Shown one piece after another: positions 29,563 through 41,137 of a stretch of 64,000 nucleotides of DNA. Every line of letters begins with the position of its first letter. Position 1 is the first letter of the stretch. Under the pieces are notes generated by a model. It was not told the DNA's origin and searched no databases. It saw only the letters and a program-made list of their open reading frames with translations. Location of the stretch: the NCBI GenBank assembly GCA_037178625.1, contig CM074135.1, forward strand, positions 1,986,001 through 2,050,000. The letters run 5' to 3'. The DNA is from Skeletonema tropicum. Lineage: Eukaryota; Bacillariophyta; Thalassiosirophyceae; Thalassiosirales; Thalassiosiraceae. A program made the translations under genes and the position numbers.

Positions 29563-30633
29563 ATGAAAATGAAACAAAGCATTACCATCGCTCATCTACT
29601 GCTTACGCTCTTGCTCTGCAGCACACACCACGAAGTTACTGCCTTTGGTGTCCATCAGCCGATTCGTTCCAAGTCCAAGTCACATCGAGGCAGTAAATCG
29701 TCTACACCATCGACAATACGGATGTACATCGATGCCCCTGACATCGAAACACCATTCCAACTGTTCTCAACACCATCATCATCGCCTGTCATATCGCCTA
29801 TGTTGAGTTCTACACAGATGATTGCATCTGACCCACAACTTGAGGCAGAGGTTCTTAGTGATGTCTCACATGTAGCTCTCGACTTCACAGAATTGCTCGG
29901 TCCAAACACTGCAACGACCAGATTGATCACTTTAATAGGCAGAGTGCTCGTCCTTTCTTCGGACTACCTTCAGGACCAGTACATATCGCCAGATGAAGGG
30001 ATCTTTCAACTCATCATGCTCGCACTATCAACACGTGCATTCGTGAGGAGTGTACGTCCTATGATGGCTGTTGTTACATCGAACTCAACGTTAACGGTGC
30101 GTGATAGAAAAGCGTATTCACTGCTTTTTGATATCATCGGAATGTCGGTGCTTCAATTCAAGACACTGCTGACATCTAAAACACTAGAATGGGTGCAGTT
30201 AGGTCCTAATGAAGAGATGCAGCTAGATGGAGAATTCATCTACTGGCTCTATTCAGGAGAAACTTCGTCAACGATTGAAGATTGCAATAGCACTTCCAAC
30301 TCCATCAGCAGCAGAATCTTTGGCGAGGTTGAATTCGCTAGGAAGCTCCAAGAGCCGTTGCATACGGCGTCCAAGAAGAAGAAGAAAAGCAAGGTGAAGG
30401 TAGAAGAATCCAAAGAAGTGGCCTCCGAGTCTAAGCCGAAAAAGATCTGTGTAGGTGAAGATGGAGCTGTTCTGCTGCGCATCTCCACATCAAAGCTTCT
30501 TGAGCTCATGAGCGATGATGCTGAACTATCTTCTTCTATCCAAAGACTGGTTCTCTTGTGTATGCAAGAGAAGCTGACTAGATCTAGTGAAAAAGATGAG
30601 ATGAGGAATTCAAGCCTTGCAGCTGTAATATAA
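29563..30633 (+). CDS. Plastid-type protein with a weak cyclic-nucleotide-binding-like fold
   Basis: A single exon encodes 356 residues from ATG 29563 (the frame is open further upstream without ATG). The leader MKMKMKQSITIAHLLLTLLLCSTHHEVTAFGV ends with A-F-G, a plastid-import motif. The middle (ISPDEGIFQLIMLALSTRAFVRSV) is helical. The stretch SVLQFKTLLTSKTLEWVQLGPNEEMQLDGEFIYWLYSGE recalls Popeye/CNB-type domains, followed after a Lys-rich insert by AVLLRISTSKLLELM and a final helix. No phosphate-binding cassette is visible, so nucleotide binding is doubtful. No named family can be given. Confidence 0.65.
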   Translation: MKMKQSITIAHLLLTLLLCSTHHEVTAFGVHQPIRSKSKSHRGSKSSTPSTIRMYIDAPDIETPFQLFSTPSSSPVISPMLSSTQMIASDPQLEAEVLSDVSHVALDFTELLGPNTATTRLITLIGRVLVLSSDYLQDQYISPDEGIFQLIMLALSTRAFVRSVRPMMAVVTSNSTLTVRDRKAYSLLFDIIGMSVLQFKTLLTSKTLEWVQLGPNEEMQLDGEFIYWLYSGETSSTIEDCNSTSNSISSRIFGEVEFARKLQEPLHTASKKKKKSKVKVEESKEVASESKPKKICVGEDGAVLLRISTSKLLELMSDDAELSSSIQRLVLLCMQEKLTRSSEKDEMRNSSLAAVI

Positions 30634-30678
30634 TAGATAGGTACGATACTTTCTAGTAAACAACATTACAACTTTATG

Positions 30679-33026
30679 CTACTCTCCTCCCAGTATCAAA
30701 TCAAGTGCTGTCTTCTCATCAATCGTGAGCATAAAATGTGGCCTGTCAGCAAATTTCAACTCACTCATTTCGTTGAATAAATGCACGATGTTGTCAGTGT
30801 CGTCGCTTGAGTTCTTTGCTGCAAGAGACACTATCCCGTTGATAATCTCAGCAAGTGATTCTTTGCCTGAAATGAAATCCCACAACCCTTTCTTCCTTGG
30901 CCAATATTCAACATCGACATATTCAGATTTAGTGTGAGTAGATTTTGCATAAGATACGGCCCTATCCAACCCTCCGAGTCTATCAACTAAACCCACTTCT
31001 TTTGCTTGTTCGCCAGTCCATACGCGGCCTTGTGCGACCTGTTCAACCTCTTCCACACTCATAGATCTACTGGTAGCGACAATGTTTTTGAAGTAATCAT
31101 AGAAGCCCGCTACCATTCGAGTTATATTGTCTTTCGTGCCTGGTGTAAGCGGAACCAACGGATTCAGTGATGCAGCGTGACTCCCATGCGGGTAATAGTC
31201 TGTTCTGATTCCATAATCCTTTGCCCACTTGCTGGCATCAAACTTGACGCCGAATACACCAATTGAGCCAGTGATACTTGTCGGATTTGCAAATATCTTT
31301 TCACAGCTTGTTGAAATGTAGTAACCTCCAGATGCAGCTGCGTTTGACATTGAACAAACAATTGGCTGGGGGGGGGATGAAAAGAAGAGGTGAGTTCACG
31401 AATCATGTATTCAAGAAAGACACAGCCAAATACAATTCAAATTCAACCTACCTTTTCAATAATCTTCAGCTCCTCAAGAATTGCTTCCGATGAAATGACG
31501 CTACCACCAGGAGAGTTCACACGCAGCACCAAACATTTCACAGCATCATCTGCCCTAATTTTTCTCAGCGCCTCAATTGTCTCGTATGACAAGGCACTAC
31601 CAATGGAGCCATCAACTGTCACCACAGCAACCTTTTCAACTTTGGACGGCAACAACTTCACCTCTCGAGGTGCCAGTCCGATAGTAGAGAGAATGAATGA
31701 AGCAGCAGTGCTGGACTCTGCCAACTTGGTAAAATACTTTCGTCTTTCCTCCAATTTAGCTTTCTTCTTCATCATTTCATGATACTTCACAAGAGATACT
31801 TGTTCTGTTGCGACGAATTTGTCAAAACTTTTGTTTAGTCCAAATATCTCTTCCAACTTGGCCTTTTTTGCTTTAGTCAAGTCTTTTGTATCCTCAGTTT
31901 TCTGCTCATCACCAGTTGTTGCTTCTTCTTTGTTCGCATGCAAGAGTGACAGCAATGGGTCCACGGGGGAAAGTGAATCAACCAGACCGATTTCAGCTGA
32001 ATTGGCTGAAGTTAAACTCCCGTAATCAAAAATCGATTTCCACATGACGCTATCAAACTGGAGGTCCCTCGATTTCTCAATACAACTGCAAATGGTACTG
32101 TTCAAAGACGATGTCATTGACTTGACTGCCTCCAAATGCGGCTTTGAGTATTTATCCTCGGTGAAAACATTGGGAGCAGTTTTGTAATCTCCGTGTTTGA
32201 AAACATGGGCCTTTATTCCATATTTGTTTAAAGCCGAGCGGAAGAACGTATTTGACGCAGTAACTCCAAACAAATGTAAGGCCCCTCTCGACTGGAGGTG
32301 GACATATGTGAAAGAGCTCGCGAGGAAATATTCGTTCCATTGGAATGAGTGGCCGAAGGCATATGACGGTTTCGGATCTCCATTTCGTGGCATGGCAAAG
32401 ACAGGATTGTGATTTATATTCGGATCTCGATGAGCACGATGTGATTCGTTAAAGACCCGAATAGCATTCCTAATTTCCTCCATATGTCCAAGTCCGCAGG
32501 GGAACCGCATCCCTTCTCCGAAATCTGCGTGTAGTGCGGTAATATTGGGATCAGCCGCAGCTGTGTGGATTATTTTCACCAACTCCTTCGCTTCAATTAC
32601 AATAGTTGGTTGCTTATCACGACTGGGGCCTAACCGTTTCAGATCATCCAAGTCACCAGATCTACGCTCGACTACTTTAAGATTTTGGAATGGCAGAACC
32701 AACACAGATTTCTTTGACTTGGCCTTTTGTTTATCATCATCACTCCTTGCCCCTTCCTTGTCATTATTACTGGAATCAGTATTGCCAAAGAATTCATCTA
32801 CCTGATTATGTTCGTAGAAATGCGATGCAACATTTGCAGCGAGAGCAATACCAACCACAGTTGTACCAAATCGAAGAGACTTGGCAGCAAACTTTCTGGC
32901 TCGGTGGGCAAATAATGATGGTGGCGGTGGCGGTGGTGGTTTTTTGGGTGCCTTGTGTTTAGGATCTTGAGGATGAGGAGGAGGTGGTGGTGGAGGAAGA
33001 TTTTTAATCCACTCCAGGTGGGGCAT
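30679..33026 (-). CDS. sppA: Signal-peptide-peptidase A (protease IV, S49) with Pro-rich N-terminus
   Basis: There are two exons, 33026-31452 and 31365-30679. The intron 31366-31451 (donor AAG|GTAGGT, acceptor CCCCAG) is phase 0, giving 753 residues. The N-terminus has poly-Pro runs, then one membrane segment (FGTTVVGIALAANVASHF). Two S49-type halves follow, as in the duplicated E. coli and plant SppA: the first with the region expected to carry the catalytic Lys, the second with LRVNSPGGSV and, just after the intron, MSNAAASGGYYIS, whose Ser is the expected nucleophile. Plant SppA is thylakoid-bound. The start at 33026 is the first ATG; the frame is open to a GTG at 33044. A G10 run marks the intron end. 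Confidence 0.9.
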
Positions 33027-33477
33027 TGCCGCCCTTGCCGTCACTCACCATGGTCTTCTCAATTTACAGTGGATGCTGGATGCTGGACCGTTGGTAGGAG
33101 AAAGATTTGACCATGGTGTTTATCGCCGAAGAAGTTGAAGAGAAGAACAGAAGAACTCTATCGACCGGACGAAGGCGGCCGAAGAAGGGACAGCATGCAG
33201 GACAGCAGAGCCAACTCCTCAATTCAAAGGGAAAACCTGTGGCGCTTAGTCGCGATTAGTAGCGATCCGACAGTGACTGGCATCAAGCCACACGCCACAA
33301 AGATCTTCAATCTTCACAACCACAACATAACCATGGACGTCCTCCTTCCGATCCTGCCAACACAAATAAAAGTACATACACAGTAGTTACAACATCATTT
33401 TCGCGGCTGCTGTCTCCATTATTTGCATTGGGGGTACATCATTTCATCATTTAGAGTAGCATATTTCTGATCATATC
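33027..33477. other. Divergent promoter region
   Basis: It lies between the SppA gene and the CstF-64 gene. Nothing specific is recognised. Confidence 0.4.
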
Positions 33478-34540
33478 ATGTGGAACAACGCAGGCGCCGC
33501 CCCAATGATGGGCCATTACGGACAACCACCCCCATCACAATCCAATACTCAATCCTCCGGCGGTAATCAACAAAAGCATGACATCTTCGTGGGAAATCTT
33601 GCGTTCAATACAACTGAGGAACAGCTATATCAAGCATTCTCTGAGTTGGGCCGCATTATTAAAGTTCGTATGGTCTCTGATCAAGAAACGGGGAAGCCGC
33701 GTGGATTTGCATTTATTGAATTTGAAGATCCCCAAGCGGCGCTTGTCGGCGATTCGAAATATGAATGAGTATGAAATTAATGGAAGGAAAATTAGGGTGA
33801 ATTTCTCCAACTCGAGTCATTTAGAAACGTTGGCTGGGCAGATGGGGATGGATTTAAGCAATGTTACAGGTCCAAAGAAAGATGATAATACCACAACAAA
33901 TCAGGGGGGTGATGGTACACAAAGCTCAGCTGCTGTGGCAGGAAGCAGGGCAGTAGCATCAGCTCTAAAGAGTATGAATAAGGGGGAGATGTACGATGTG
34001 ATTGCAAAATTGAAGGAAATTTCAGATTCAAATCCCGAGGAGGCACGAAAGATATTGACACAGCATCCACAGTTGCCAGAGGCGATTTTATATTGTATGA
34101 GTGAAGCTTGACATGATCAAAACACCAGTGGCTACATCGGGTATTGCTGTACCCTCTTCCTGCTCCTGGTATTGCGCCACCCACCCCCTCTGATCCGAGG
34201 GCAAGGGCAGGCCCCTCCTCCTCCCCAACCAGTACAGTTATCCGATCCACGGGCGCGACCTGCCGATCCTCGTGCTGCTGCTAGGGATCCCCGTGCAGCA
34301 GCAGCAGCAGCAGCGGGGGGAGCACCCAACTTTCCTCCCCCTCCTACATTCGCTGCTCCGCCATCAATGCCTCCTCCACCAATGCAACAACCGCCTCCTG
34401 GAGTGGCTGGGTTAGATCCCAATTTAGTGCAGCAAGTCATGCAGTTGACACCAGCTCAAATTTCGCAGTTACCACCAGATAAGCAGCAGAGTATTTTGGC
34501 ATTGAGACAACAAATCACTAGTGCTGGAATGGGTCGTTAA
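33478..34540 (+). CDS. CSTF2: CstF-64-like mRNA 3'-end processing factor, several frame breaks
   Basis: The N-terminal RRM has RNP2 (IFVGNLAF) and RNP1 (KPRGFAFIEF). The frame then shifts near 33740: the first frame ends at LVGDSKYE, while LSAIRNMNEYEINGRKIRV continues in the next. The hinge domain follows (YDVIAKLKEISDSNPEEARKIL, LPEAILYCMSEA), then a stop at 34109. Coding resumes in other frames (LDMIKTPVATSGIAVP; PAPGIAPPTPSDPRAR) and ends with a Pro/Arg-rich region and the CstF-64 C-terminal domain (LVQQVMQLTPAQISQLPPDKQQSI). About four single-base corrections would restore one protein. CstF-64 binds the GU-rich element and assembles with CstF-77 and symplekin. The preserved domains argue for sequence errors rather than an old pseudogene. 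Confidence 0.85.
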
Positions 34541-34562
34541 TAGTTAATCATTAAGTTTCATT

Positions 34563-35801
34563 TTAAACCATAGTTCCCAACTTTTTTCCACCCAACACAT
34601 GCAAATGAATGTGGTAAACTTCTTGACCACCATCATTACCGTCATTAATCACAAACCTTGCCCCATCACCAAATCCCAACTCTGCATCATTTGCAATCTC
34701 CGCTGCTGCAACGAGCATCTTTCCAAGAATATCCGTATGCTCTGCACTCGCTCTACGAAGATTTGTAAGCCCGTTACGATCCTTAGGGATAACTAGAACG
34801 TGTGCTGGTGCCTGCGGACTAATATCCTTGAAAGCAAGAATGTGTTCATCTTCCTTGACAATTGTTGCGGGTATCTCCTTTGCCACGATTTTATCAAAGA
34901 TTGTTCCAGGAGCTTCATCGCGTTGTCCAGCTAACCAAATCGTATCCCATCGATGATTCTTCTCATCCCAAGATGTGACAAGTTCATCCATGATCTCCTT
35001 GTAAATCTTGGAGAATACGGAATCATTCGTACGCAAATTGTCAAACCACGCAGCAAGCTTCGGGGGGAGGGGTGGTTCCGACTCATCGATGAATTTGGGT
35101 AGCATGTAATTAGCAAAAACGCAGGTTGGAAATAGTGATGCATCCGCCAATGATACTTCGTCTCCACACAAGTATATGCCCTCATCTGACATGAACCCTT
35201 CGATTATTTTGAGATTCTTTTGGAATGCACTGATAGCACTCTTCCTGTCGGCGTAATTGCCCAGAGGGAATCGAGATGCTGGTTTGTACAGACAACCTTG
35301 AATTGTGGTCAAATACATATCATGCCACCTATTAATTTGATTTGTACGTGGATTATCCGGCTGGAAGGATGGACCCGTACCACTGTATTCGGCGAGAAGA
35401 TAACGAGCAATGGTATCAGATTCGGATAGATGCGTCATCCCACTAGCATGCTCTTTTTGAATTGTCAGAGCAGGCATCAAACCCTGAGGACTCAACGCTT
35501 TGAACTCGTCGGATCTTAATCCTCCAAGTTTCATTGGCGAGATGATCTCCACCTGCTGTTGAGAGAGTTGTTTGTAGTAGAGTATGGCACGAATCCGAGC
35601 GCCATTATTGGACACCGGCATGTCGAAGAGGATATGATCCGATTTCGAGAGTGGTGTTGCTTCTTCGCTGCTCGACATGGTAAGCTTGGTGATAGTGGAT
35701 AATGATGCGATGGACTTCCTAGCAGTGCTGAATGCCAACACGTTGGGGGTGTCAATGGCTGCTAATAGGAGAGCAACCAAGCCGAAGCCGATGGATTTCA
35801 T
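34563..35801 (-). CDS. Glutathione-S-transferase/HIT-domain fusion protein, plastid-type leader
   Basis: A single exon encodes 412 residues from ATG 35801. The leader MKSIGFGLVALLLAAIDTPNVLAFSTARKS is a signal peptide with an A-F motif. Residues about 45-270 form a GST-like protein: a thioredoxin-type N-domain (HILFDMPVSNNGARIRAILYYKQL, LSPQGLMPALTIQ, LSESDTIARYLL) and the helical C-domain (GDEVSLADASLFPTCVF). Residues about 295-412 are a HIT/HINT hydrolase: TIFDKIVAKEIPATIVKEDE, FKDISPQAPAHVLVIPK and the catalytic triad HIHLHVLGG. HINT enzymes split nucleoside phosphoramidates. The fused GST may supply substrate binding. The stop lies 22 bp from the CstF-64 stop, so the two genes converge tightly. 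Confidence 0.88.
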   Translation of the reverse strand: MKSIGFGLVALLLAAIDTPNVLAFSTARKSIASLSTITKLTMSSSEEATPLSKSDHILFDMPVSNNGARIRAILYYKQLSQQQVEIISPMKLGGLRSDEFKALSPQGLMPALTIQKEHASGMTHLSESDTIARYLLAEYSGTGPSFQPDNPRTNQINRWHDMYLTTIQGCLYKPASRFPLGNYADRKSAISAFQKNLKIIEGFMSDEGIYLCGDEVSLADASLFPTCVFANYMLPKFIDESEPPLPPKLAAWFDNLRTNDSVFSKIYKEIMDELVTSWDEKNHRWDTIWLAGQRDEAPGTIFDKIVAKEIPATIVKEDEHILAFKDISPQAPAHVLVIPKDRNGLTNLRRASAEHTDILGKMLVAAAEIANDAELGFGDGARFVINDGNDGGQEVYHIHLHVLGGKKLGTMV

Positions 35802-36127
35802 GGTGATAAAGATTTTGTTACAGAAAGCAGTGATGATGACATCAGCATAAATCAACGATCACGCTTCAAGATGTCACGCTCTATCACCCGTGAAGCTTAG
35901 ATATCTTTCGACAATGGTTGTCTCCTTATTAAAAATCTTGCCGTGATGTATTCGTGATTGTGAGGCTCCATCTCACACTGACCACTCATCAATAAATCTT
36001 TTGCGAAAATGAAAAGCAAGGTGCTGTTGCATGTTGCAGAACGCAGAACACAGAACACATCACAACTTCGGCATCTTTATGATCACATCAAGCTAGCGCT
36101 ACACCTTAAAAGCAACACTAGTTAACT
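35802..36127. other. Divergent promoter region
   Basis: It separates the GST-HIT gene and the desulfurase/TtcA-type gene. No clear motif is seen. Confidence 0.35.
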
Positions 36128-39100
36128 ATGAGCGTCGAGATGGAAAGTGGCTCCTCTCTGGCGGAAGATGCGTGGGCAGTCCCATCTATCACAGCCGCAG
36201 CAGTGGCATCAAACGATTATCAAACAACAAACCCATCATCATCAACAATCAACAACAACAACAAATCTTCGACGGTAGATGAAGCATGGGCAAAAATTGC
36301 AGCATTACGATCCAAACTTGCAGCTGATGTAATCACCGATCCAGCTTCAATAATGATCATGATAATAATCCATTCAACTTCCCCTCATTCATCTCACCCT
36401 ACGAGCAACCAAATTCATCAGCTCAACCAAATCAATCCTACAGGGGCATGTCCATCCCACTCATTTACTGCGATCAAACTGCATCACAGCGTACCCATCG
36501 CCTCAATCGAGAACTATCTTCCAATCCACTTCGATGCCATGTCATGCCAATACGCACACCAACATTACCTACACTGGAAGTCAATCTACCGCCTTTGTGA
36601 GTGAGGCACGTCAGATTGTGGGCGAGTGTACCGGTGCCAGGATTACGGGCAAGGCTAGTCTTGATTCGGTCATTTTTGGTGGGAATGGTGTTACTGGTGT
36701 TGTGGCAATTCTTGTGGATTTGTTGAATTTAAAGGGTATTGTGAATAGTAGTAGTACTGCAGCGGATACACGCCCAGTGGTATTTGCAGGACCACATGAG
36801 CATCATTCCAACTTGTTGCCGTGGAGAGAATCGGGGTGTGAGGTGGTCCCTGTCCCAGAGGGTGCTGATGGGACAGTGGACTTGAATGAATTGGAGCGAC
36901 TTCTTCAACTCCCTCAAGTACAACAGAGCATCGGGGAGACTACGCATGGGTGCATTCTCGGCAGTCGCTAATGTCACTGGACTCATTGCCGATGTGGATG
37001 CGATTGCCATCATTTTGCATCGACATGGAGCATTGGCATTCTTCGATTATGCCTCGGGGGCACCCTACGTCAAGATGAATATGAACCCAAATCCAATCCA
37101 ATTTGCATCGCATGCAAAACACGAAGGGGAGGTGGTGGATGCATCAAAGGATGCCATTTACTTTTCTCCACACAAGTGTTTCGGTGGTACGTCTACTCCT
37201 GGAGTCTTGGTGGTGAAGAAACGGTTAATTTCTCAAACAAATCCACCGGCTGTTTCGGGTGGTGGGACGGTGTTCTACGTGACGAATGAGGATCATAGAT
37301 TTTTGTCGAATCGGATAGAGCGATATGAAGGCGGTACTCCTGATGGTATAGGGATTCAACGATGTGGACTTGCCCTGTTGGCTGGACGGAGAATTGCAAA
37401 GGAATATGAACAAATTGCGCACTCAATCAATAGCAGTGATGGTGGTGTGGATGGGGACAAGTGTCCTCCGAAGACATTGTTGGAGTATGAATGCTCAACA
37501 TATGATCGTGTCGTTGCTGAGTTGAAGAAGAATGCGCCAAACTTGATTATGCTTGGTTCAGAGTATGACAAGGTCCACGAAAGCTCCTCTTCTCCCGGCA
37601 GCTGCATTGGGCGACATCTCCCTATATTCTCTTTCTTGATTCGGTGTGGGAAAAGATTCCTTCATTACAATTACGTTTGTGCCGTTCTTAACGATTTGTT
37701 TGGGATTCAATCTCGAGGTGGTTGTCAATGTGCTGGACCTTACTCGCAGCGTCTGTTGGGCATGACAAAGATTGTTAATGGTAAAGAGGTTTCCAATGAG
37801 GCCAACCGATCTATTGAGCGTGCGCTTCTGAGATCCGATCATCCATGCGAGTTGCTCCGACCAGGATACACTCGTGTCAGTTTGCCGTTCAAAGGGATAC
37901 GCGAAGAGGAAGTGGACTATGTTATTCGCTGCATTGATTTGGGTTTCGAAGAATGGTTGGGTTTTGCTCCCACAGTACCGTTGTGATCATCGCACAGGTG
38001 AATGGAGGCACTGGAGTCGATGCGGCAAACCATTGGGCAAGAGTGAGCGACGTTGGTTGAGCCATTATGATATCTTGGCTCCTAGCACCAATCATTTGGG
38101 CAAATTGGGGAACAATGCATCACAATCTGACGAGGTCAAAGCTAGTCAAGATAGACTCGATCAAGCAATGAAAAAATGCAGAAGCAATCCTAGAGTTGTC
38201 AAGGCGTGATCCTCGATTCATTGCTGAAGTTGAGAAGATGAGTACAGCTGATGGAATGTTGGGTGACTCTGGTGTTGACGACACTTTAGGAGGATTTGCG
38301 GTGGTATGTATATCAACGTGAAGCTGCCCCATCACTTCGAGATGGATTGGACGAAATGCCTGAAACATTCGCTGACGACAAACTCTTGGGTGGTATATCT
38401 GTGAGAATGGATGGTAAGCGTATGAGCAATGTTGCAATTGAGATGGAAGTAGATGAGGTGCATGCAGATGAAGAAGAAGAAAAAAAAGCTGATGTGACGA
38501 TGTTGTTGAGTAATAGTATGGCGGGTCTGCTTTCTTTCAAGGATGGAGATCATGCAGGGGAGGCTTCTTTTGATGAGATTAAAGCGGGCTTTGAAGATGG
38601 CGAGTTAAGTGACGCATGTGAAGTTTTTCACAAGGGGAAGGATGAGTGGCTTGTCATCGAGGACTTTATTCGGGATTGTGAAGATATTGATTCAGATTCT
38701 TCTGCCGCAAGTCGTAAACGCGATATCTCTACAATGATTGGGTCGACGGAGCCTCGTGCACAATCGGCAGCCTCTGACAAAACATCTCAAATAGGAAACA
38801 TATCTGAAGCTGCAACTAAGCGCGAAAAGAAAAAGCCATCTCGAGATTGTTCTCAGTGGGGACAGTGTTCAGTGCCTCACATTTCACCTTCAGGCACTGT
38901 GGTGGCTGCTGCTCCGTCTGCATCCTCAAGTGACAATGTCGATGCCAACACTGACACACCCGTGTTGAAGGCTGCAAAAAATGAGGCTGCAAAACCTGCC
39001 GTGAATGAAAGCAACAAAAGTAAGAAGAACAAAGGAAAGATTAAGCCACCTCCGAAGATGATGAGGTCTATCACTCAGGCAATGATTCAATGGGATATGA

Positions 39101-40131
39101 TTCAGGACGGAGATCGACTTCTTTTAGGATTATCCGGTGGTAAAGACAGTCTCAGCTTGTTGCATTGCCTGTTGGAGTTTCAGCGCAAGTTACCTATCAA
39201 ATTTGAGATTGAAGTATGCACAATCGACCCAATGACACCATCATTTGATCCTTCACCGCTGATTCCTTACGTCGAAGGTCTAGGACTCAAATACCATTAC
39301 ATCAGAGATGACATTGTTGAGCGTGCCACCACAGCCGGGAAGGATGGCAAAACTGTGTCTTCTCTATGTGCGTTCTGTGCCCGTATGAAGCGTGGCAATC
39401 TTTACACCTGTGCTCGCAAGAACAATTGTAATAAGCTTGTGCTTGCTCAACATCTAGATGATTGCGCGGAGTCATTTTTGATGTCAGTTATGCACAACGG
39501 ATTCATTAGAACAATGAAGGCAAATTATAAGATCAATGCGGGAGATGTGTCGGTAATTCGTCCGCTTGTTTATTGCCGTGAAAATTTAATGACTGAGTTT
39601 GCAAAAGCAAACAATCTGCCAGTCATTAACGAGAACTGCCCAGCATGCTTTGAGGAACCGAAGGAACGTGCACGTGTGAAGAAGCTTCTCGCGCGAGAGG
39701 AAACATTGTACCCAAATCTATACGACCACATACGCCGTGCTTTAATTCCTGTGATGCATGATGATTCGACTGCAATTATGAGATCGTACACTGAAGCAGC
39801 GATCGCAAAGAGCCGGAAGGTCCCGCCGAAGCAAAAGAAGAAGGCGTCACTAAGCCAGGACGCAATGGTGTTGGACAGTGGCTCCGCACCGTCTTCTTCC
39901 AACAACAACAACCAATCTGAGGATTCTTTGTCGAATTCGTTAGCATCAGCTAGCGAAGAGGAATTGATTGCAGAGTTAGCGCGAAGGCGAGCAGAGAAAT
40001 ATAAAATGGCAGGAGCAATGAAACGTCTACCTGATAACGCCGCTGAGGGGTCGATCGAAGACTCCACTGGGCAGATGTGCAGCCTTAATGGAGGAGACGG
40101 GATGATTCCGTGTCGTGAATTAATGGAATAA
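36128..40131 (+). CDS. Class V aminotransferase (cysteine-desulfurase-like) fused to a TtcA-type tRNA thiolation ATPase, several frame breaks
   Basis: The first half is a PLP class V enzyme: IYCDQTAS, HANTHTNITYTGSQST, VIFGGNGVTG, PVVFAGPHEHHSNLLPWRE, HGALAFFDYASGAPY and SPHKCFGGTSTPGVLV, whose Lys should bind PLP. It ends WVLLPQYRCDHRTGEWRH and WLSHYDI. The second half is TtcA/TilS-like: the PP-loop LGLSGGKDSLSLLHCL, the CAFCARMKRG cysteines and CPACFEEPKERARVKKLL. The coding signal is continuous, but single-base shifts are needed near 36340, 36495, 36518, 36925 (a G run), 37980, 38175 (an A run) and 38293. The final 1.84 kb (38296-40131) is open. Together the halves would deliver sulfur from cysteine to a tRNA cytosine (s2C). 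A fused enzyme is inferred from uninterrupted coding signal and the absence of a stop/start pair or promoter gap. Confidence 0.75.
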
Positions 40132-41137
40132 GGAAATGGACATGAGTTATCATTTAGATGTAGTGGGGGGAGCGTAAGATATTTAGTGGAACAAATCCTT
40201 AGTTATCTATCCATGAAAATGAGGGTACATACCATACTAGCATATACAGTGAGATGGATGTGGAGGAAAGAAAGGATCCATCAAGCAAATGCAATTAAAC
40301 ATTTGGATGTGTCGGCGACCATCCCAAATCAAAGTTCTTGGGTCACGAGGCAATGGAAACCATCCAAGCAAGCTTGCGAAGTGATAGTAACAGCTTTAGC
40401 AGTGCCGCAGGACAATCTATGATACGCATTTGAGTTAAATTCGATGCATCTTGGCGACGATGGATCGATATGGTTGAATGTAATGCTGCCAGCCAGCCCA
40501 GATCAAAGATCAGACCTCTCAGATCAGTCACGACGTTAAGCATCGCTTCCACGAGAGCTATCACACTGAGCAGCACTAATATACTTCGTTACTCTTGCCA
40601 CCAGCTATAATGGGCCACTAGAAGCGGTTCATGCTCATATTGACGACTATAGATTCGATATGGTTGAATGAGGTGCAGCTGGCCAACAAAAATTGGCGTT
40701 GTGAGTATACCACCTACATCGTTGTTACGATTCGTCTTTTCAGCTTGCTTCTCCACGATAAAGCAAGTGATACACACCGAAAGAGCAGATGGTATTGATA
40801 CTGGTACGCTCAAGCTCAAGCAAATATGTGATCACTGTTGATGTTGAAGAGAAAGCACGTAAGCAGAAGTATGTATATATGCAGTACAAGCAAGGAAGAG
40901 ATTGGAAAGATCGTGTGATCTCACTTGCAATGCAATGTGGCTTCAAGTTCAAGATCAGATTCGGATTCGGAAGATAGCAACTTATCTATTTTATCCGGAT
41001 TGACGGTCAAGTTAATCTGACAGCATTGTACTACTTACTCCTACTACACTTTCACTTTCAGCTTTGACCTTTTGCTTTTGGAATCATCACATTCATATAT
41101 GTACCAAGAGGGGAGAGAGGACACATCTCGATCTCGA
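40132..41137. other. 1-kb intergenic region with a short imperfect direct repeat
   Basis: CGATATGGTTGAATG occurs at about 40466 and again at about 40657, each followed by a similar GCTG..CAGCC/GGCC context, which points to an old local duplication. No gene is supported; frames of 60-80 codons overlap each other. Confidence 0.4.

Noticed and set aside
32545..32962. Plus-strand frames opposite SppA
   Set aside because: They are antisense to a well-supported protease exon.
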